Assembly (NCBI GenBank): GCA_038532435.1
Contig: JBCBAP010000003.1
Location: forward strand, 62,001-126,000
Origin: JBCBAP01 sp038532435
GTDB lineage: Bacteria; Pseudomonadota; Alphaproteobacteria; Rhodobacterales; Rhodobacteraceae
Reading direction: 5' to 3'
DNA: 64,000 nucleotides
Part shown: piece after piece, positions 17,850-26,546 of the stretch
Numbering within the stretch: position 1 is the first letter of the stretch
How the letters are laid out: the number at the start of each line of letters is the position of its first letter
Position numbers and translations under genes: made by a program
Notes under the pieces: model-generated
The model's input: the letters and a program-made list of their open reading frames with translations, nothing else
What the model was told of the DNA's origin: nothing
The model's database searches: none

Positions 17850-18559
17850 CCGCCGTCGATGAGGCAGGCCTGGCCGGTCGTGAACGCGCTTTCATCGCTG
17901 GCAAGATACGTCGCCAGGCTCGCGATTTCTTCCGCCGTGCCAATCCGTCCCATGGGCTGGCGGGCGATGAAATCCGCCATGGCCTTGTCGTAGTCACCGG
18001 TCGCCCTGAGGCGATCGTGCAGGCTCGGGCTGTCGACTGTACCCGGGCAGATCGCGTTGCAGCGGATGCCTTCGGTGATGTATTCGCGCGCCACGGACTT
18101 GGTCATGCCAATAACCGCCGCCTTCGTCGTGCCGTAGATAAACCGGTTCGGCGCGCCGATGATCGATGAGCAGGCCGACGACATGTTGACGATCGCACCG
18201 CCCCCCTGGGAGCGCATCCCCGGGATCGCCGCCTGCATGGTGTGAAACATGGCACGGCAGTTGAGGGCGAAGGAAAAGTCCCACTCCGCATCCGTCGCGT
18301 CGAGGATCGTGCCGCTCTCCACCCAGCCAGCGCAGTTGAAGAGGATGTTGGGGGCGGCGGCTCCGACGGCGGCGAACACCGCCTCCCGGTCCGTCACGTC
18401 GAGCTGCGCGGTCTCGCACCCTTCCAGACCCTCCAGCAGCTCCAGCTTGAGGTCCGTGGCGACCACGCGGGCACCCTCGGCGACGAAGCGGAGCGCGGTT
18501 GCCCGTCCGATGCCCTGCCCGGCTGCGGTCACGAACGCGGTTTTTCCCTGTAGTCTCAT
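17837..18559 (-). CDS. Short-chain dehydrogenase/reductase (2-keto-3-deoxy-sugar-acid dehydrogenase-like)
   Basis: This 240-residue classical SDR has the cofactor motif 'TAAGQGIGRA' (residues 11-20), with 'ATDLK' implying NAD. 'NCAGWV', the Ser in 'MSSACSS', the catalytic 'YGTTKAAV' and 'CPGTVDSPS' are also present. It most resembles the BDH2/DHRS6 and 2-keto-3-deoxy-L-fuconate dehydrogenase branch. In an operon with two sugar-acid dehydratases, oxidation of a 2-keto-3-deoxy acid is the likely job. The product is not proven by sequence. Confidence 0.85.
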   Translation of the reverse strand: MRLQGKTAFVTAAGQGIGRATALRFVAEGARVVATDLKLELLEGLEGCETAQLDVTDREAVFAAVGAAAPNILFNCAGWVESGTILDATDAEWDFSFALNCRAMFHTMQAAIPGMRSQGGGAIVNMSSACSSIIGAPNRFIYGTTKAAVIGMTKSVAREYITEGIRCNAICPGTVDSPSLHDRLRATGDYDKAMADFIARQPMGRIGTAEEIASLATYLASDESAFTTGQACLIDGGWAG

Positions 18560-18587
18560 GATGTTTTCTCTCGTTCCTTAACCACGC

Positions 18588-19484
18588 CTACTTGCCATCT
18601 TCAGCGAACAGATCCGCGAAGTAGTGCACCATCTCCGGCACCATCCGGTCCGCGAAGCCCTGCGCCTTCGCCATGCCGAGGGCCGTGCGAGCGGAGGCGG
18701 ACATGAGCGACGGCGCACCCAGTTGATCGGCCATCTGCCGGTAGTAACCCACATCCTTGTGACCGTTGGAGACTGAGAAGGCGAGCTCGATCTCCCCGTC
18801 GATGGCCTGCGCCTTGATGAACTCCATCATCCCGGAGCGAAGCGGTCCGGCACCCATGACGTCAAAGAGCGTCTGGCGCGGAATTTCGGCGAGGTCCGCC
18901 ATCGCAAAGGCCTCGGACATCGCGCATGCGGTTGTCATGGCAAAGAAGTTGTTGATGAGCTTGAGCGTGTGCCCGGCCCCCAGCGGGCCCACGTGGAACA
19001 CGTTTTCCCCCAGATCCTCGAGCACGGGGCGGACCGCCTCGAACGCGTCCGGATCGCCCGCGCCCATGATGTTGAGCTTACCGTCATAGGCGTGGGCGGG
19101 CGTGCGCCCGAGCGGCGCATCGAGCATCTGTGCGCCCTTTGCCGCGACCGCCGCGCCGAGCATCTTGGTCGAACCGGGAAGCGATGTGCCGAAGTCGATG
19201 ACCGTGGCACCGGCACCGAGACCTGCGATCACGCCCTCGTCGCCCAGCATCCGCCCTTCGACGGAGGCGGAGGTGTCCACGCAGACCATCACGATGTCCG
19301 AGGCCTCCGCCAGCGCCTTCGGCGTGGTGACCTCGGTGGCGCCCCGCGCCACTGCCGCCTCGACATTTGCGCGGCTGCGGTTCGCGATCACCGTCAGCGG
19401 ATAGCCACGGTCGAGGAGCCGGCTCACCATTGCCGATCCCATCAGACCCAGACCGATGAAGCCGATGCGGGGCAGATCGCTCAT
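18588..19484 (-). CDS. beta-hydroxyacid dehydrogenase (3-hydroxyisobutyrate dehydrogenase family)
   Basis: This 298-residue protein has the N-terminal motif 'IGFIGLGLMGSAMVSRLLDR', the substrate motif region 'DAPLGRTPAHAYDGKLNIM' and the catalytic lysine in 'GHTLKLINNFFAM'. The family includes L-threonate, tartronate semialdehyde and sulfolactaldehyde reductases. The 'LGRTP' form differs from the classic 'DAPVSGG' of 3-HIBADH, pointing to a specialised sugar-acid dehydrogenase. The start at 19484 was chosen over a longer reading because the Rossmann domain begins there and GAAAGGAA precedes it. Confidence 0.86.
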   Translation of the reverse strand: MSDLPRIGFIGLGLMGSAMVSRLLDRGYPLTVIANRSRANVEAAVARGATEVTTPKALAEASDIVMVCVDTSASVEGRMLGDEGVIAGLGAGATVIDFGTSLPGSTKMLGAAVAAKGAQMLDAPLGRTPAHAYDGKLNIMGAGDPDAFEAVRPVLEDLGENVFHVGPLGAGHTLKLINNFFAMTTACAMSEAFAMADLAEIPRQTLFDVMGAGPLRSGMMEFIKAQAIDGEIELAFSVSNGHKDVGYYRQMADQLGAPSLMSASARTALGMAKAQGFADRMVPEMVHYFADLFAEDGK

Positions 19485-19503
19485 TTCGAATTCCTTTCTC
19501 AGT

Positions 19504-20346
19504 TCAATCGAGGCCCTGTGACAGGGCGAGAAGATCCTGCGCCGCCCCAACCGGGGCAGCGCGGTTCGCATAGATTGCGAAGCTGGCGACGGCCATGTGC
19601 CTGAATAGATCGAAGCCGGTCAACACGTCGAGCCCGGCGGCCCGTGCCCGCAGGACAAAGGGCGTGTTGATCGGGGTGTACACCGCATCGAACGCCCAGC
19701 CTTGAGCCCCTATCGTCGCCATCTCGAACGCGCTGCCAGGATAGGCATGCATGCCCAGCGGCGTCGCGTTGACCAAACCCGTCGCGGACCGTGCCGCCCC
19801 CATCGCGGATGCAGCAGGTATGGCCTCGATCCGAGGAGAGGTCTCTGCCAGCGCCACGGCCCGTGCCGGATCCGTGTCCCAAAGGAGGATCCGGTCCGCC
19901 CCGAGAGTGAGAAGAGCGGCGATCACCGCCCGAGCAGCACCGCCCGCACCGGCAACGGCAACCGTTCCGGGCGTCGCATCCGCGAACCGCTCCCGCCACG
20001 CGCCAAGAAACCCGGAATAGTCGGTGTTGAACGCGGTGATCTCCGGGCCGAACCGGAGCAGGTTGGACGCGCCGACCCCTTCCGGATACTGCCTGATGTC
20101 GGCAATCCTGTGGGCGTCGGTCTTGAACGGATGGGTCACCGTGAGGCCCGTCTGCCCCTCCTCCCGCATCCGCACCACAAGATCCGCGAGTATGAGATCG
20201 GGCAGCAGATCACTGTCGAAGGCGTTAAAGCTGAGGGCAATGCCAGCCCTGTCCGCCAGCAGCGACTGCGCCATGCCGAAACGGGAGCGTCCGATATGCG
20301 CACCGACAAGCGCGATGCGCAGAGGGGTCGATCCGGCACCGTCCAT
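19504..20346 (-). CDS. Shikimate dehydrogenase-like (AroE family) catabolic dehydrogenase
   Basis: This 280-residue protein has an AroE N-terminal domain with 'LTVTHPFKTD' (catalytic Lys) and 'NTDYSGF' (substrate Asp). The cofactor motif is 'GAGGAARAVI', followed by 'LWDTDPARA' (the Asp suggests NAD rather than NADP). The usual 'SxS' substrate motif near the start is altered to 'GRSRFGM'. It is probably a catabolic homologue oxidising a non-shikimate polyol acid, since it sits inside a sugar-acid operon. Its ATG overlaps the TAA of the preceding gene (TAATG). Confidence 0.82.
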   Translation of the reverse strand: MDGAGSTPLRIALVGAHIGRSRFGMAQSLLADRAGIALSFNAFDSDLLPDLILADLVVRMREEGQTGLTVTHPFKTDAHRIADIRQYPEGVGASNLLRFGPEITAFNTDYSGFLGAWRERFADATPGTVAVAGAGGAARAVIAALLTLGADRILLWDTDPARAVALAETSPRIEAIPAASAMGAARSATGLVNATPLGMHAYPGSAFEMATIGAQGWAFDAVYTPINTPFVLRARAAGLDVLTGFDLFRHMAVASFAIYANRAAPVGAAQDLLALSQGLD

Positions 20347-21359
20347 TACGCCGCATCCTCCCACCCTGCCCGCCCCGCGGCCCGGATCTCAAGCGCGGTC
20401 GAGAGGGCCGCAAGGCCGTCCGCCCCGGAACAGATGGGCTGCGTGCGGCCCGCAATGACCTCAATGAAGTGGTCGAGCTGACAGCGGAGCGGGTCGACGG
20501 GCTCAAGCACGGTCGAACGCGCAACCACAGGGTGGGACCAGTCCGTTCCCTCGAAAACCGTGAGGGATGGCAGGGACAAGGCACCTTCTGTTCCGATGAT
20601 GCGGTAGACGTCCCGCCCTCCCCCCGCGATCGTGGGGTTCTCGGCCGTTGCAGCCTCGAACGACCAGGGCGACGGGGCCGCGTCGGAAAAAAGGAAGCTT
20701 CCCAGCGCGCCGTTGGCGAAGGTCAGGGTGACCACGCCGGTATCTTCCGTCGCGCGCCCCTCCCCCCGGGCGAAGCTGGCGGTGATCCCGACGATCGCCC
20801 CCATGAGGCAGCGCAGAAGGTCGAGGTCGTGGACGAGGTTGATGAGCACCGGCGAGCCTCCGGCCCCCGTTCTCCAGGCGGTGCTGAAATAGGGATCGGG
20901 CTTGCGGACGCACCAAAGGCCGGAGACGCCGACCACCCGTCCGAGACGACCGGCCGCGAGCATCTCCCGCGCTGCACCGATGAACGGATGGTGACGCCGG
21001 TGGTGGCCGACGAGCAGCGGGACCCCCGCACGCGCGCAGGCCGCGATCAGCGCCTCACCCGCCGCCACATCGGCTGCGATGGGCTTCTCGACGAGCATGG
21101 GCCATCGCCGCGCCGCAGCCTCGGCGCCGATCTCCCCGTGGGTGGCGGTGGGCGTGGCGATGATCACGCCGTCGACCGGAACGGTGACCGATGTGACGTC
21201 GGTGAAGCACGGCACATCCGGCGGATGACGGGATGGCTCCGGATCAACCACACCCGCAAGGATGCACCCCGGATGCTCCATGACCTGCGTCACATGCCGC
21301 GCGCCGACGAGGCCCGCGCCAACCACGAGAATGCGGGTAGGTTGAACCGGATCAGCCAT
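20346..21359 (-). CDS. Gfo/Idh/MocA family oxidoreductase
   Basis: This 337-residue protein has the N-terminal NAD(P) motif 'ILVVGAGLVGARHVTQVM' and the family signature 'MLVEKPIAADVAAGEAL' (E-K-P near residue 90). A C-terminal alpha/beta domain contains 'LINLVHDLDLLRCLMG' with the conserved His. It probably oxidises or reduces a sugar, inositol or sugar acid. It is tightly packed between the altronate-dehydratase-like gene (3-base gap) and the AroE-like gene (1-base overlap). Substrate unknown. Confidence 0.87.
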   Translation of the reverse strand: MADPVQPTRILVVGAGLVGARHVTQVMEHPGCILAGVVDPEPSRHPPDVPCFTDVTSVTVPVDGVIIATPTATHGEIGAEAAARRWPMLVEKPIAADVAAGEALIAACARAGVPLLVGHHRRHHPFIGAAREMLAAGRLGRVVGVSGLWCVRKPDPYFSTAWRTGAGGSPVLINLVHDLDLLRCLMGAIVGITASFARGEGRATEDTGVVTLTFANGALGSFLFSDAAPSPWSFEAATAENPTIAGGGRDVYRIIGTEGALSLPSLTVFEGTDWSHPVVARSTVLEPVDPLRCQLDHFIEVIAGRTQPICSGADGLAALSTALEIRAAGRAGWEDAA

Positions 21360-21362
21360 CGC

Positions 21363-22862
21363 TCACATCACCGCGCCGATCTGCCAGGGCACAAATTCAT
21401 AGTCCCCGAGGCCCTGCGCCTCCGACTTCGAGGCGGTGCCGGAGGCGGTGTCGAGCAGGAGCCGATAGATCTCGCGCCCCACGTCCTCGACCGAAGCACC
21501 GTCGAGGATGCGCCCCGCATCGACGTCCATATCCTCGCTCATGCGCGCGAACATCCGGCTGTTCGTCGCGATCTTGATCGACGGTGCGGGCTTCGCCCCG
21601 AAGGCCGAGCCGCGCCCGGTGGTGAAGGCGACAAGGGTGCACCCGCTCGCGATCTGGCCTGTCACGGAGGCCGGGTCGTACCCGGGACTGTCCATGAAGG
21701 TGAAGCCCCGCGCGGTGACCGGCTCGGCATACTTGAAGACGCCGTTGAGGGGGGTCGTGCCCCCTTTGACCGCCGCGCCGAGAGACTTCTCGAGGATGGT
21801 GGTAAGGCCACCGGCCTTGTTCCCCGGGCTCGGGTTGTTGTCCATCGTGCCGCGGTTGCGGGCGGTGTAGTCCTCCCACCACCGGATCCGCTCCAGCAGT
21901 CTTTCCCCGACGGCCCGGTCCGCGGCACGCCGGGTCAGCAGATGCTCCGCTCCGTAGATTTCCGGCGTTTCGGCCAGCACCCCGGTCCCCCCCTGCGCCA
22001 CGAGGAGGTCACACGCATAGCCGAGCGCGGGGTTGGCGGTGATCCCCGACCAGGCATCGGACCCGCCGCATTGCAGCGCCACCATCAGCTCACCCGCTGG
22101 AGCCTCCTGCCGGGTGAAGGCGTTGGCGAGCGGCAGCATTTCCTCGACCCGGGCGATGCCGGTCTCGACCGTGCGGCGCAGACCGGCGACATCCTGAATG
22201 TTCATCGCCTGAAAGAGGGGGCCGGGCGTCAGACCGTAGGCCTCCATCAACCAGTCGATCTGGTTCATCTCGCAGCCGAGGCCGACCATCAGCACCCCCG
22301 CGACATTGGGATGGCGGGCATAGCCCCACATTACCCGCTGCAGCGCCTCGAACCCCTCCCCGTCTCCGGCCATGCCGCAGCCGGTGCCGTGAACAAAAGC
22401 CGTCACCCCGTCCACGTTCGGAAAGGCGGCGAGCCGTTCGGGCGTGAAGTGCGCCGCAATCTGGCGGGCCGCGGTGGCCGAGCAGTTCACGGAGGTGAGG
22501 ATGGCGATGTGGTTGCGGGTCCCCACCCGCCCCGAGGTCCGGCGGTAGCCCAAGAACGTGTCGCCACTGGTCGGGGCGACCGGGCGCAGATCGGTACCGA
22601 AATCATAGTCCTGATCGACACTGGCAAAGGACAGGTTGTGGGTGTGTACATGATCACCGGCAGCGATGTCCGCGGAGGCATAGCCGATCACCTGGGCGTA
22701 CTTCAGAACCGGCGCGCCGGACGAGATCGCCGTCGTGGCGACCTTGTGGCCCCGCGGGATGAGGCCACGGGTCACAACATTTTCCACCGCGACGCCCGCT
22801 TCGAGCGGGCGCAGCGCGGTGACCACCGTGTCGACGGGGTCGAGCCGTATGGTGTCAGTCAT
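21363..22862 (-). CDS. UxaA/GarD-family altronate (sugar acid) dehydratase
   Basis: This 499-residue protein has an N-terminal SAF domain (residues 1-95) and a catalytic domain with 'RVGTRNHIAILTSVNCSATA', 'FVHGTGCGMAGDG', 'LGCEMNQIDWLMEAYG' and 'LQCGGSDAWSGITANPALG'. These Cys and Gly motifs define the iron-dependent altronate/galactarate dehydratase family. I chose the ATG at 22862 because the SAF domain starts there; the frame continues upstream without homology. The residues do not settle whether altronate, galactarate or another aldonate/aldarate is the substrate. Confidence 0.86.
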   Translation of the reverse strand: MTDTIRLDPVDTVVTALRPLEAGVAVENVVTRGLIPRGHKVATTAISSGAPVLKYAQVIGYASADIAAGDHVHTHNLSFASVDQDYDFGTDLRPVAPTSGDTFLGYRRTSGRVGTRNHIAILTSVNCSATAARQIAAHFTPERLAAFPNVDGVTAFVHGTGCGMAGDGEGFEALQRVMWGYARHPNVAGVLMVGLGCEMNQIDWLMEAYGLTPGPLFQAMNIQDVAGLRRTVETGIARVEEMLPLANAFTRQEAPAGELMVALQCGGSDAWSGITANPALGYACDLLVAQGGTGVLAETPEIYGAEHLLTRRAADRAVGERLLERIRWWEDYTARNRGTMDNNPSPGNKAGGLTTILEKSLGAAVKGGTTPLNGVFKYAEPVTARGFTFMDSPGYDPASVTGQIASGCTLVAFTTGRGSAFGAKPAPSIKIATNSRMFARMSEDMDVDAGRILDGASVEDVGREIYRLLLDTASGTASKSEAQGLGDYEFVPWQIGAVM

Positions 22863-23049
22863 CGGGTGCGGGCGCGGTCTGTTTGACCGCCCCCCGGCGC
22901 CTCGCGGGTGCTGCTGTGTCCGGTTGCGCCTTCGCCACCGCCCGCGCGGCGAAGGCGGGCACGGGTTTGAAATCGCGACAGCCAGGACGCTGGACGAACT
23001 TCGCCGGTCCGGTCCAGCGCGGTAACGGGGTCTGTCGATCTCGGTCCAT
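22855..23049 (-). CDS. Possible small basic protein (64 residues)
   Basis: The 298-base gap between the two dehydratase genes holds one plausible reading frame. It has an ATG at 23049 with GGGAGGA about 10 bases upstream and a stop overlapping the next gene's start by 8 bases. The product is Pro-, Ala- and Arg-rich ('AARAVAKAQPDTAAPARRRG') with no recognisable fold. The overlap with the downstream start favours translation, but the composition could equally be non-coding GC-rich DNA. Confidence 0.3.
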   Translation of the reverse strand: MDRDRQTPLPRWTGPAKFVQRPGCRDFKPVPAFAARAVAKAQPDTAAPARRRGAVKQTAPAPDD

Positions 23050-23160
23050 GGGGCGGGGTCCTCCCGTTGGAACCTGATGGTGAGCAAGGGTGCGCGTGCA
23101 AAGACTGTACCTCCATAACACGCGAAGAACCAGTCCAGCGCAGCGGCGGGCCCTCTCCCC

Positions 23161-24246
23161 TCATGCGCGCAGCGCCTCCAGCGCGGTCCAGTCGAAGGCC
23201 ATCCCATGCCCGGGGTTATCCGGGGCAACGGCACGTCCGTCAGAGATGCTCAGCGGTGCAGCGATATAAGCATCGAGGCCGAAACCGTGCGCCTCAAGAT
23301 AGCTTCGGTTCGGGATCGCGGCCAGCAGATGGACGGTGATGTCATGGGCCCCGTGGGAGGTTACCGGCAACCCGTGCGCCTCCGCCAGGTGGGCGATCTT
23401 AATGAACGCGGTAACACCGCCGCAGTTGGTGACATCCGGTTCGGGAAAGGTGACCCCGTTTTCGATGAGCGTGCGGAAATCTTGAAGCGTCCGCATGTTT
23501 TCACCGGCAGCGACCGGCAGGCCGCCGTCACGCCTCACGATCGCGTGGCCTTGCATGTCCTCCGTGTCGATGGGCTCCTCGAACCAGAGCGGCTGATGAG
23601 GGGCGAAAGCACGGGCAGCGCGCACCGCCTCGTCCACCGTGTATTTCATGTTGGCATCGATCATGATCGGAAAGGCATCGCCAAACGCCTCCCGCATCGC
23701 CTTCAGTTTGGCGACATCCTCCGCGAGGTTGGCCCTGCCGACCTTCATCTTCACCGCGCGGAACCCCTTGGCGATATTGCCTTCGGTCTGGGCCACGAGC
23801 TCATCCGGCGAGAGATCGAGGTCGATGCCCCCGGCGTAGGCGGGCACGCTTGCATCGAACCCGCCGAGCAGTTTCCAAAGCGGCAGCCCGGCCCGCACGG
23901 CCTTCAGATCCCAGAGCGCGATGTCGAACGCGGAGAGCGCCATCACCTGCGATCCGCCGCGCCCGCCATAGTGCATGGCCCACCAGAGCTTCTGCCAGAG
24001 CGCCTCGATCCCGTTCGCGTCCTGACCAAGGGCGACCGGCGCGACCTCCGCCTGCATGCAGGCATGGATCGCAGCCCCGCCGCGGTTGTTGGTGAAGGTG
24101 TAGCCGACCCCTTCCGCCCCATCCGCGTCGCGGATCCGCACGGTCACGATCTCGAAACCCGCCTGCACCCCGTGGCGCGCATCCTCCACCGGACGCAGCA
24201 GCGGGATACGGTAGAACCCGGTCTCGATATGGTCGATCCGCGCCAT
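23161..24246 (-). CDS. Mandelate racemase/muconate lactonizing enzyme-type sugar acid dehydratase
   Basis: This 361-residue enolase-superfamily enzyme has catalytic residues in nearly the same numbering as mandelate racemase. These are K166-x-K168 in 'VKMKVG', metal ligands D197 ('DANMKY'), E223 ('WFEEPI') and E249 ('AGENM'), and the D271/H298 dyad ('EPDVTNCGG', 'TSHGAHD'). That pattern fits an acid-sugar dehydratase or cycloisomerase. It lies between the TRAP transporter genes and the altronate-type dehydratase gene, so it probably acts on the imported acid. Substrate not identifiable by eye. Confidence 0.88.
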   Translation of the reverse strand: MARIDHIETGFYRIPLLRPVEDARHGVQAGFEIVTVRIRDADGAEGVGYTFTNNRGGAAIHACMQAEVAPVALGQDANGIEALWQKLWWAMHYGGRGGSQVMALSAFDIALWDLKAVRAGLPLWKLLGGFDASVPAYAGGIDLDLSPDELVAQTEGNIAKGFRAVKMKVGRANLAEDVAKLKAMREAFGDAFPIMIDANMKYTVDEAVRAARAFAPHQPLWFEEPIDTEDMQGHAIVRRDGGLPVAAGENMRTLQDFRTLIENGVTFPEPDVTNCGGVTAFIKIAHLAEAHGLPVTSHGAHDITVHLLAAIPNRSYLEAHGFGLDAYIAAPLSISDGRAVAPDNPGHGMAFDWTALEALRA

Positions 24247-24250
24247 GGGC

Positions 24251-25876
24251 TCAGTTGAGGAAGATGGAGATGATCGGCGGCCAGATCAGCAGGACCGACA
24301 GGGCAAGAAGCTGGATCCCGATGAACGGAAGGAAGCCCTTGAAGATGTCGGTGAGGCTGATGTGCGGCGGTGCCACGGACTTGAGATAAAACGCCGCGGG
24401 ACCGAAGGGGGGCGAGAGGAAGCTCACCTGCATGTTCATACAGAACACGACCCCGAACCAGATCGCCACGTGCCGGGGATCGAGAGAGCCGAGGAATCCG
24501 AGCTCTTCTACCGGCAGCTTCTTCACGATGGGCAGGAAGACGGGCATGACCAGCAGGACGATCCCCACCCAGTCCATGAACGCCCCCATGAAGAGGAAGA
24601 TCACCATCATCGCGAGGATGACACCCATGGTTGGCAGGTCGTAGCCGATGATCAGGTTGGCCACGTAGGTCGGCCCGCCCGCGATCGTGTAGGCGCCCGC
24701 GAGCGCGGTGGCACCGATGGTCACCCAGATGATCGTACCGGTGGACTTGAGTGTCCGCATGAGGCTGTCCCACACGAGCCCGACGGACGCCTCCCCCCGC
24801 AGCACCGACAGGACGAACACGGCCACAACGCCCATGCCCGCAGCCTCGGTGATACCGGTGATACCGCCGTAGATGGAGCCAAGCACCACGCCGATCACGA
24901 TGATCGGGGCGACAAGGCCCTTGCCCATCGACCAGCTTTTGGCCAGCCGCTTCCTTCCCAACAAGAACAGCAGCGCCAGCGCGCCAACGACGAAGCCGCC
25001 GAACCAGGGCAGATAATCCGCGGTGCCGTAGGCGATGGGGTCGACCCCTTCCTCAAACGCGTTCATCCCGGTCGCGGTGAAAAACGCCGCCCGGACGAAG
25101 AGCACGACGAACAGACCCGCGGCCAGCGTGGTCAGGAAGGTTGCGAAGAGCACGCCCTTCTCTCTGCCCTGCGGCTCGCCCGGGATCGGCGCGGGCAAAG
25201 GCGCATCCTCGGGGCGAAGCTGCGTGCGGACGACGATGTAGACCATGAAGAAGCTTGCGAGCATGAACCCGGGCAGGAAGCTCGCGGTGAAGAGCGCCTT
25301 GATCGACGTCTCCGTGATCAGGCCATAGATGATCAGAACGATGGAGGGCGGGATCATCGTGCCCAGACTACCGCTCGCACAGATCGTGCCGATCGCAAGG
25401 TTTTGGTTGTAGCCAAGCCTGAGCATCTGGGGAAGCGCGATCAGGCCGAGGAGCACGACCTCCCCGCCGATGATGCCGGACATCGCCGCCATGATCACGG
25501 CCATCACCGAGGTGACCAGCGCGATGCCGCCCCGTACGCCGCTCAGCCAGGTGTTGAGCGACTCGTACATGTCCTGCGCGATGCCCGACCGTTCCAGCAG
25601 GCTCGCCATGAAGATGAAAAGCGGGATGGATATGAGCACATAGTCCGTTAAGAGCCCGTAGACCCTCTGCGCTAAGATGTTGAGTGGTCCTGTCCCGAAC
25701 TGTCGGGTCAGCAACCCGTCGCCAAAGGCGAAGGGATTGCTCAGAAGCGCGGGCTCGAACTTCATCACGAGCACCAGAACGGCGAGGATCGCGGAGGCAA
25801 AGCCCAACGGCATCCCGATCGCCAGCAGAACGAGCATGGCGAGGAGCAGGACGAGGGAGATCGTGCCGATATCCAT
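24251..25876 (-). CDS. TRAP transporter large permease, DctM family
   Basis: This 541-residue protein has about 12-14 membrane helices and typical DctM segments: 'GIIGGEVVLLGLIALPQMLRLGY' (a family-conserved stretch), 'ASGSLGTMIPPSIVLIIYG' and 'FMGAFMDWVGIVLLVMPVFLP'. At 541 residues it exceeds the usual 420-430. The extra length is an insertion around residues 215-330, as in the larger DctM variants used for hydrophobic or mono-acid substrates. It is the sodium-coupled transmembrane pathway, with its start overlapping the dctQ stop. Confidence 0.92.
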   Translation of the reverse strand: MDIGTISLVLLLAMLVLLAIGMPLGFASAILAVLVLVMKFEPALLSNPFAFGDGLLTRQFGTGPLNILAQRVYGLLTDYVLISIPLFIFMASLLERSGIAQDMYESLNTWLSGVRGGIALVTSVMAVIMAAMSGIIGGEVVLLGLIALPQMLRLGYNQNLAIGTICASGSLGTMIPPSIVLIIYGLITETSIKALFTASFLPGFMLASFFMVYIVVRTQLRPEDAPLPAPIPGEPQGREKGVLFATFLTTLAAGLFVVLFVRAAFFTATGMNAFEEGVDPIAYGTADYLPWFGGFVVGALALLFLLGRKRLAKSWSMGKGLVAPIIVIGVVLGSIYGGITGITEAAGMGVVAVFVLSVLRGEASVGLVWDSLMRTLKSTGTIIWVTIGATALAGAYTIAGGPTYVANLIIGYDLPTMGVILAMMVIFLFMGAFMDWVGIVLLVMPVFLPIVKKLPVEELGFLGSLDPRHVAIWFGVVFCMNMQVSFLSPPFGPAAFYLKSVAPPHISLTDIFKGFLPFIGIQLLALSVLLIWPPIISIFLN

Positions 25877-26442
25877 CAGTCGGTCTTCCCTGTCTGTCCG
25901 GTGAAGGTCGCCTTCACCTCTTCGATATCATCCACCGGCAGGTGGCTTTCGGGGGCCTTGTTCCAGTCCATGATGAGGTTGGACACGGCCTGAATGGCGA
26001 CAAGCACGATGATCAGCAGGATCGCGGGCTTGAGCGTGGCGGGGATCGGCGGGTCAAAGGCTGTCCCGAACGTCTCCCACCGCATCAGCTTCGCGTAAGC
26101 CTCGCCGAAACCGCCATAGACCATGGCAGCAGCGAAAAGAACGATCAGCCCGGTGGAGATCACATCGCAGGTCTTCTGCACCCCGCGCGGCAGCACATCG
26201 TACAGGAGGAAGATCCGGATGTGGCTGCGCTGCTGCATCGCGTAGAGGCCCGCGAACAGAAAGACGAAACCTGCCATCCAGAGCGACAGTTCGTTCGCCC
26301 ACAGCGTCGGCCGCTCAAACGCGTAGCGCAGCACAACCTCGTAGAACATCACGCAGACGATGCCCGCGATGAGCAGCATCGTGATCCGACCGATCAGCAG
26401 GCTGATCCGGTCCATCCAGCCCGTGACCTCGTGTTCGACCAT
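25876..26442 (-). CDS. TRAP transporter small permease, DctQ family
   Basis: This 188-residue protein has four membrane helices, including 'ANELSLWMAGFVFLFAGLYA', a DctQ-type segment with the conserved N-E-x-x-x-W pattern, and 'GVQKTCDVISTGLIVLFAAA'. It partners DctM and docks the loaded binding protein. The stop overlaps the dctM ATG by one base (TGATG), implying coupled translation. The upstream gap to the binding-protein gene carries a strong hairpin. Confidence 0.9.
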   Translation of the reverse strand: MVEHEVTGWMDRISLLIGRITMLLIAGIVCVMFYEVVLRYAFERPTLWANELSLWMAGFVFLFAGLYAMQQRSHIRIFLLYDVLPRGVQKTCDVISTGLIVLFAAAMVYGGFGEAYAKLMRWETFGTAFDPPIPATLKPAILLIIVLVAIQAVSNLIMDWNKAPESHLPVDDIEEVKATFTGQTGKTD

Positions 26443-26469
26443 CCCGTCCTCGCAACCGTGAGAGTAAAA

Positions 26470-26498
26470 CGCCGTGACCCCAGGGACAGGTCACGGCG
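26470..26498 (-). other. Intercistronic hairpin between dctP-like and dctQ-like genes
   Basis: CGCCGTGACC (26470-26479) is the exact reverse complement of GGTCACGGCG (26489-26498), giving a 10-bp stem with a 9-base loop. It lies in the 104-base gap downstream of the binding-protein gene. No T-tract is seen. This is a likely partial terminator or mRNA-stabilising element that lets binding protein exceed permease. Confidence 0.7.
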
Positions 26499-26546
26499 GA
26501 GTTTGGGCCGGGGAACTGGGGACCCCGACCCGCATGGCCCGTCGCG

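Noticed and set aside
20469..22886. Very long plus-strand open frame opposite the Gfo/Idh and altronate-dehydratase genes
   Set aside because: Its product is Arg/Gly/His-rich with no protein-like motifs, and the minus strand encodes two recognisable enzymes there. It is a GC-rich antisense shadow.
24245..25651. Plus-strand open frame rich in Asp, His and Arg opposite the TRAP permease
   Set aside because: The composition is the antisense image of a hydrophobic membrane protein, a common artefact in high-GC DNA.
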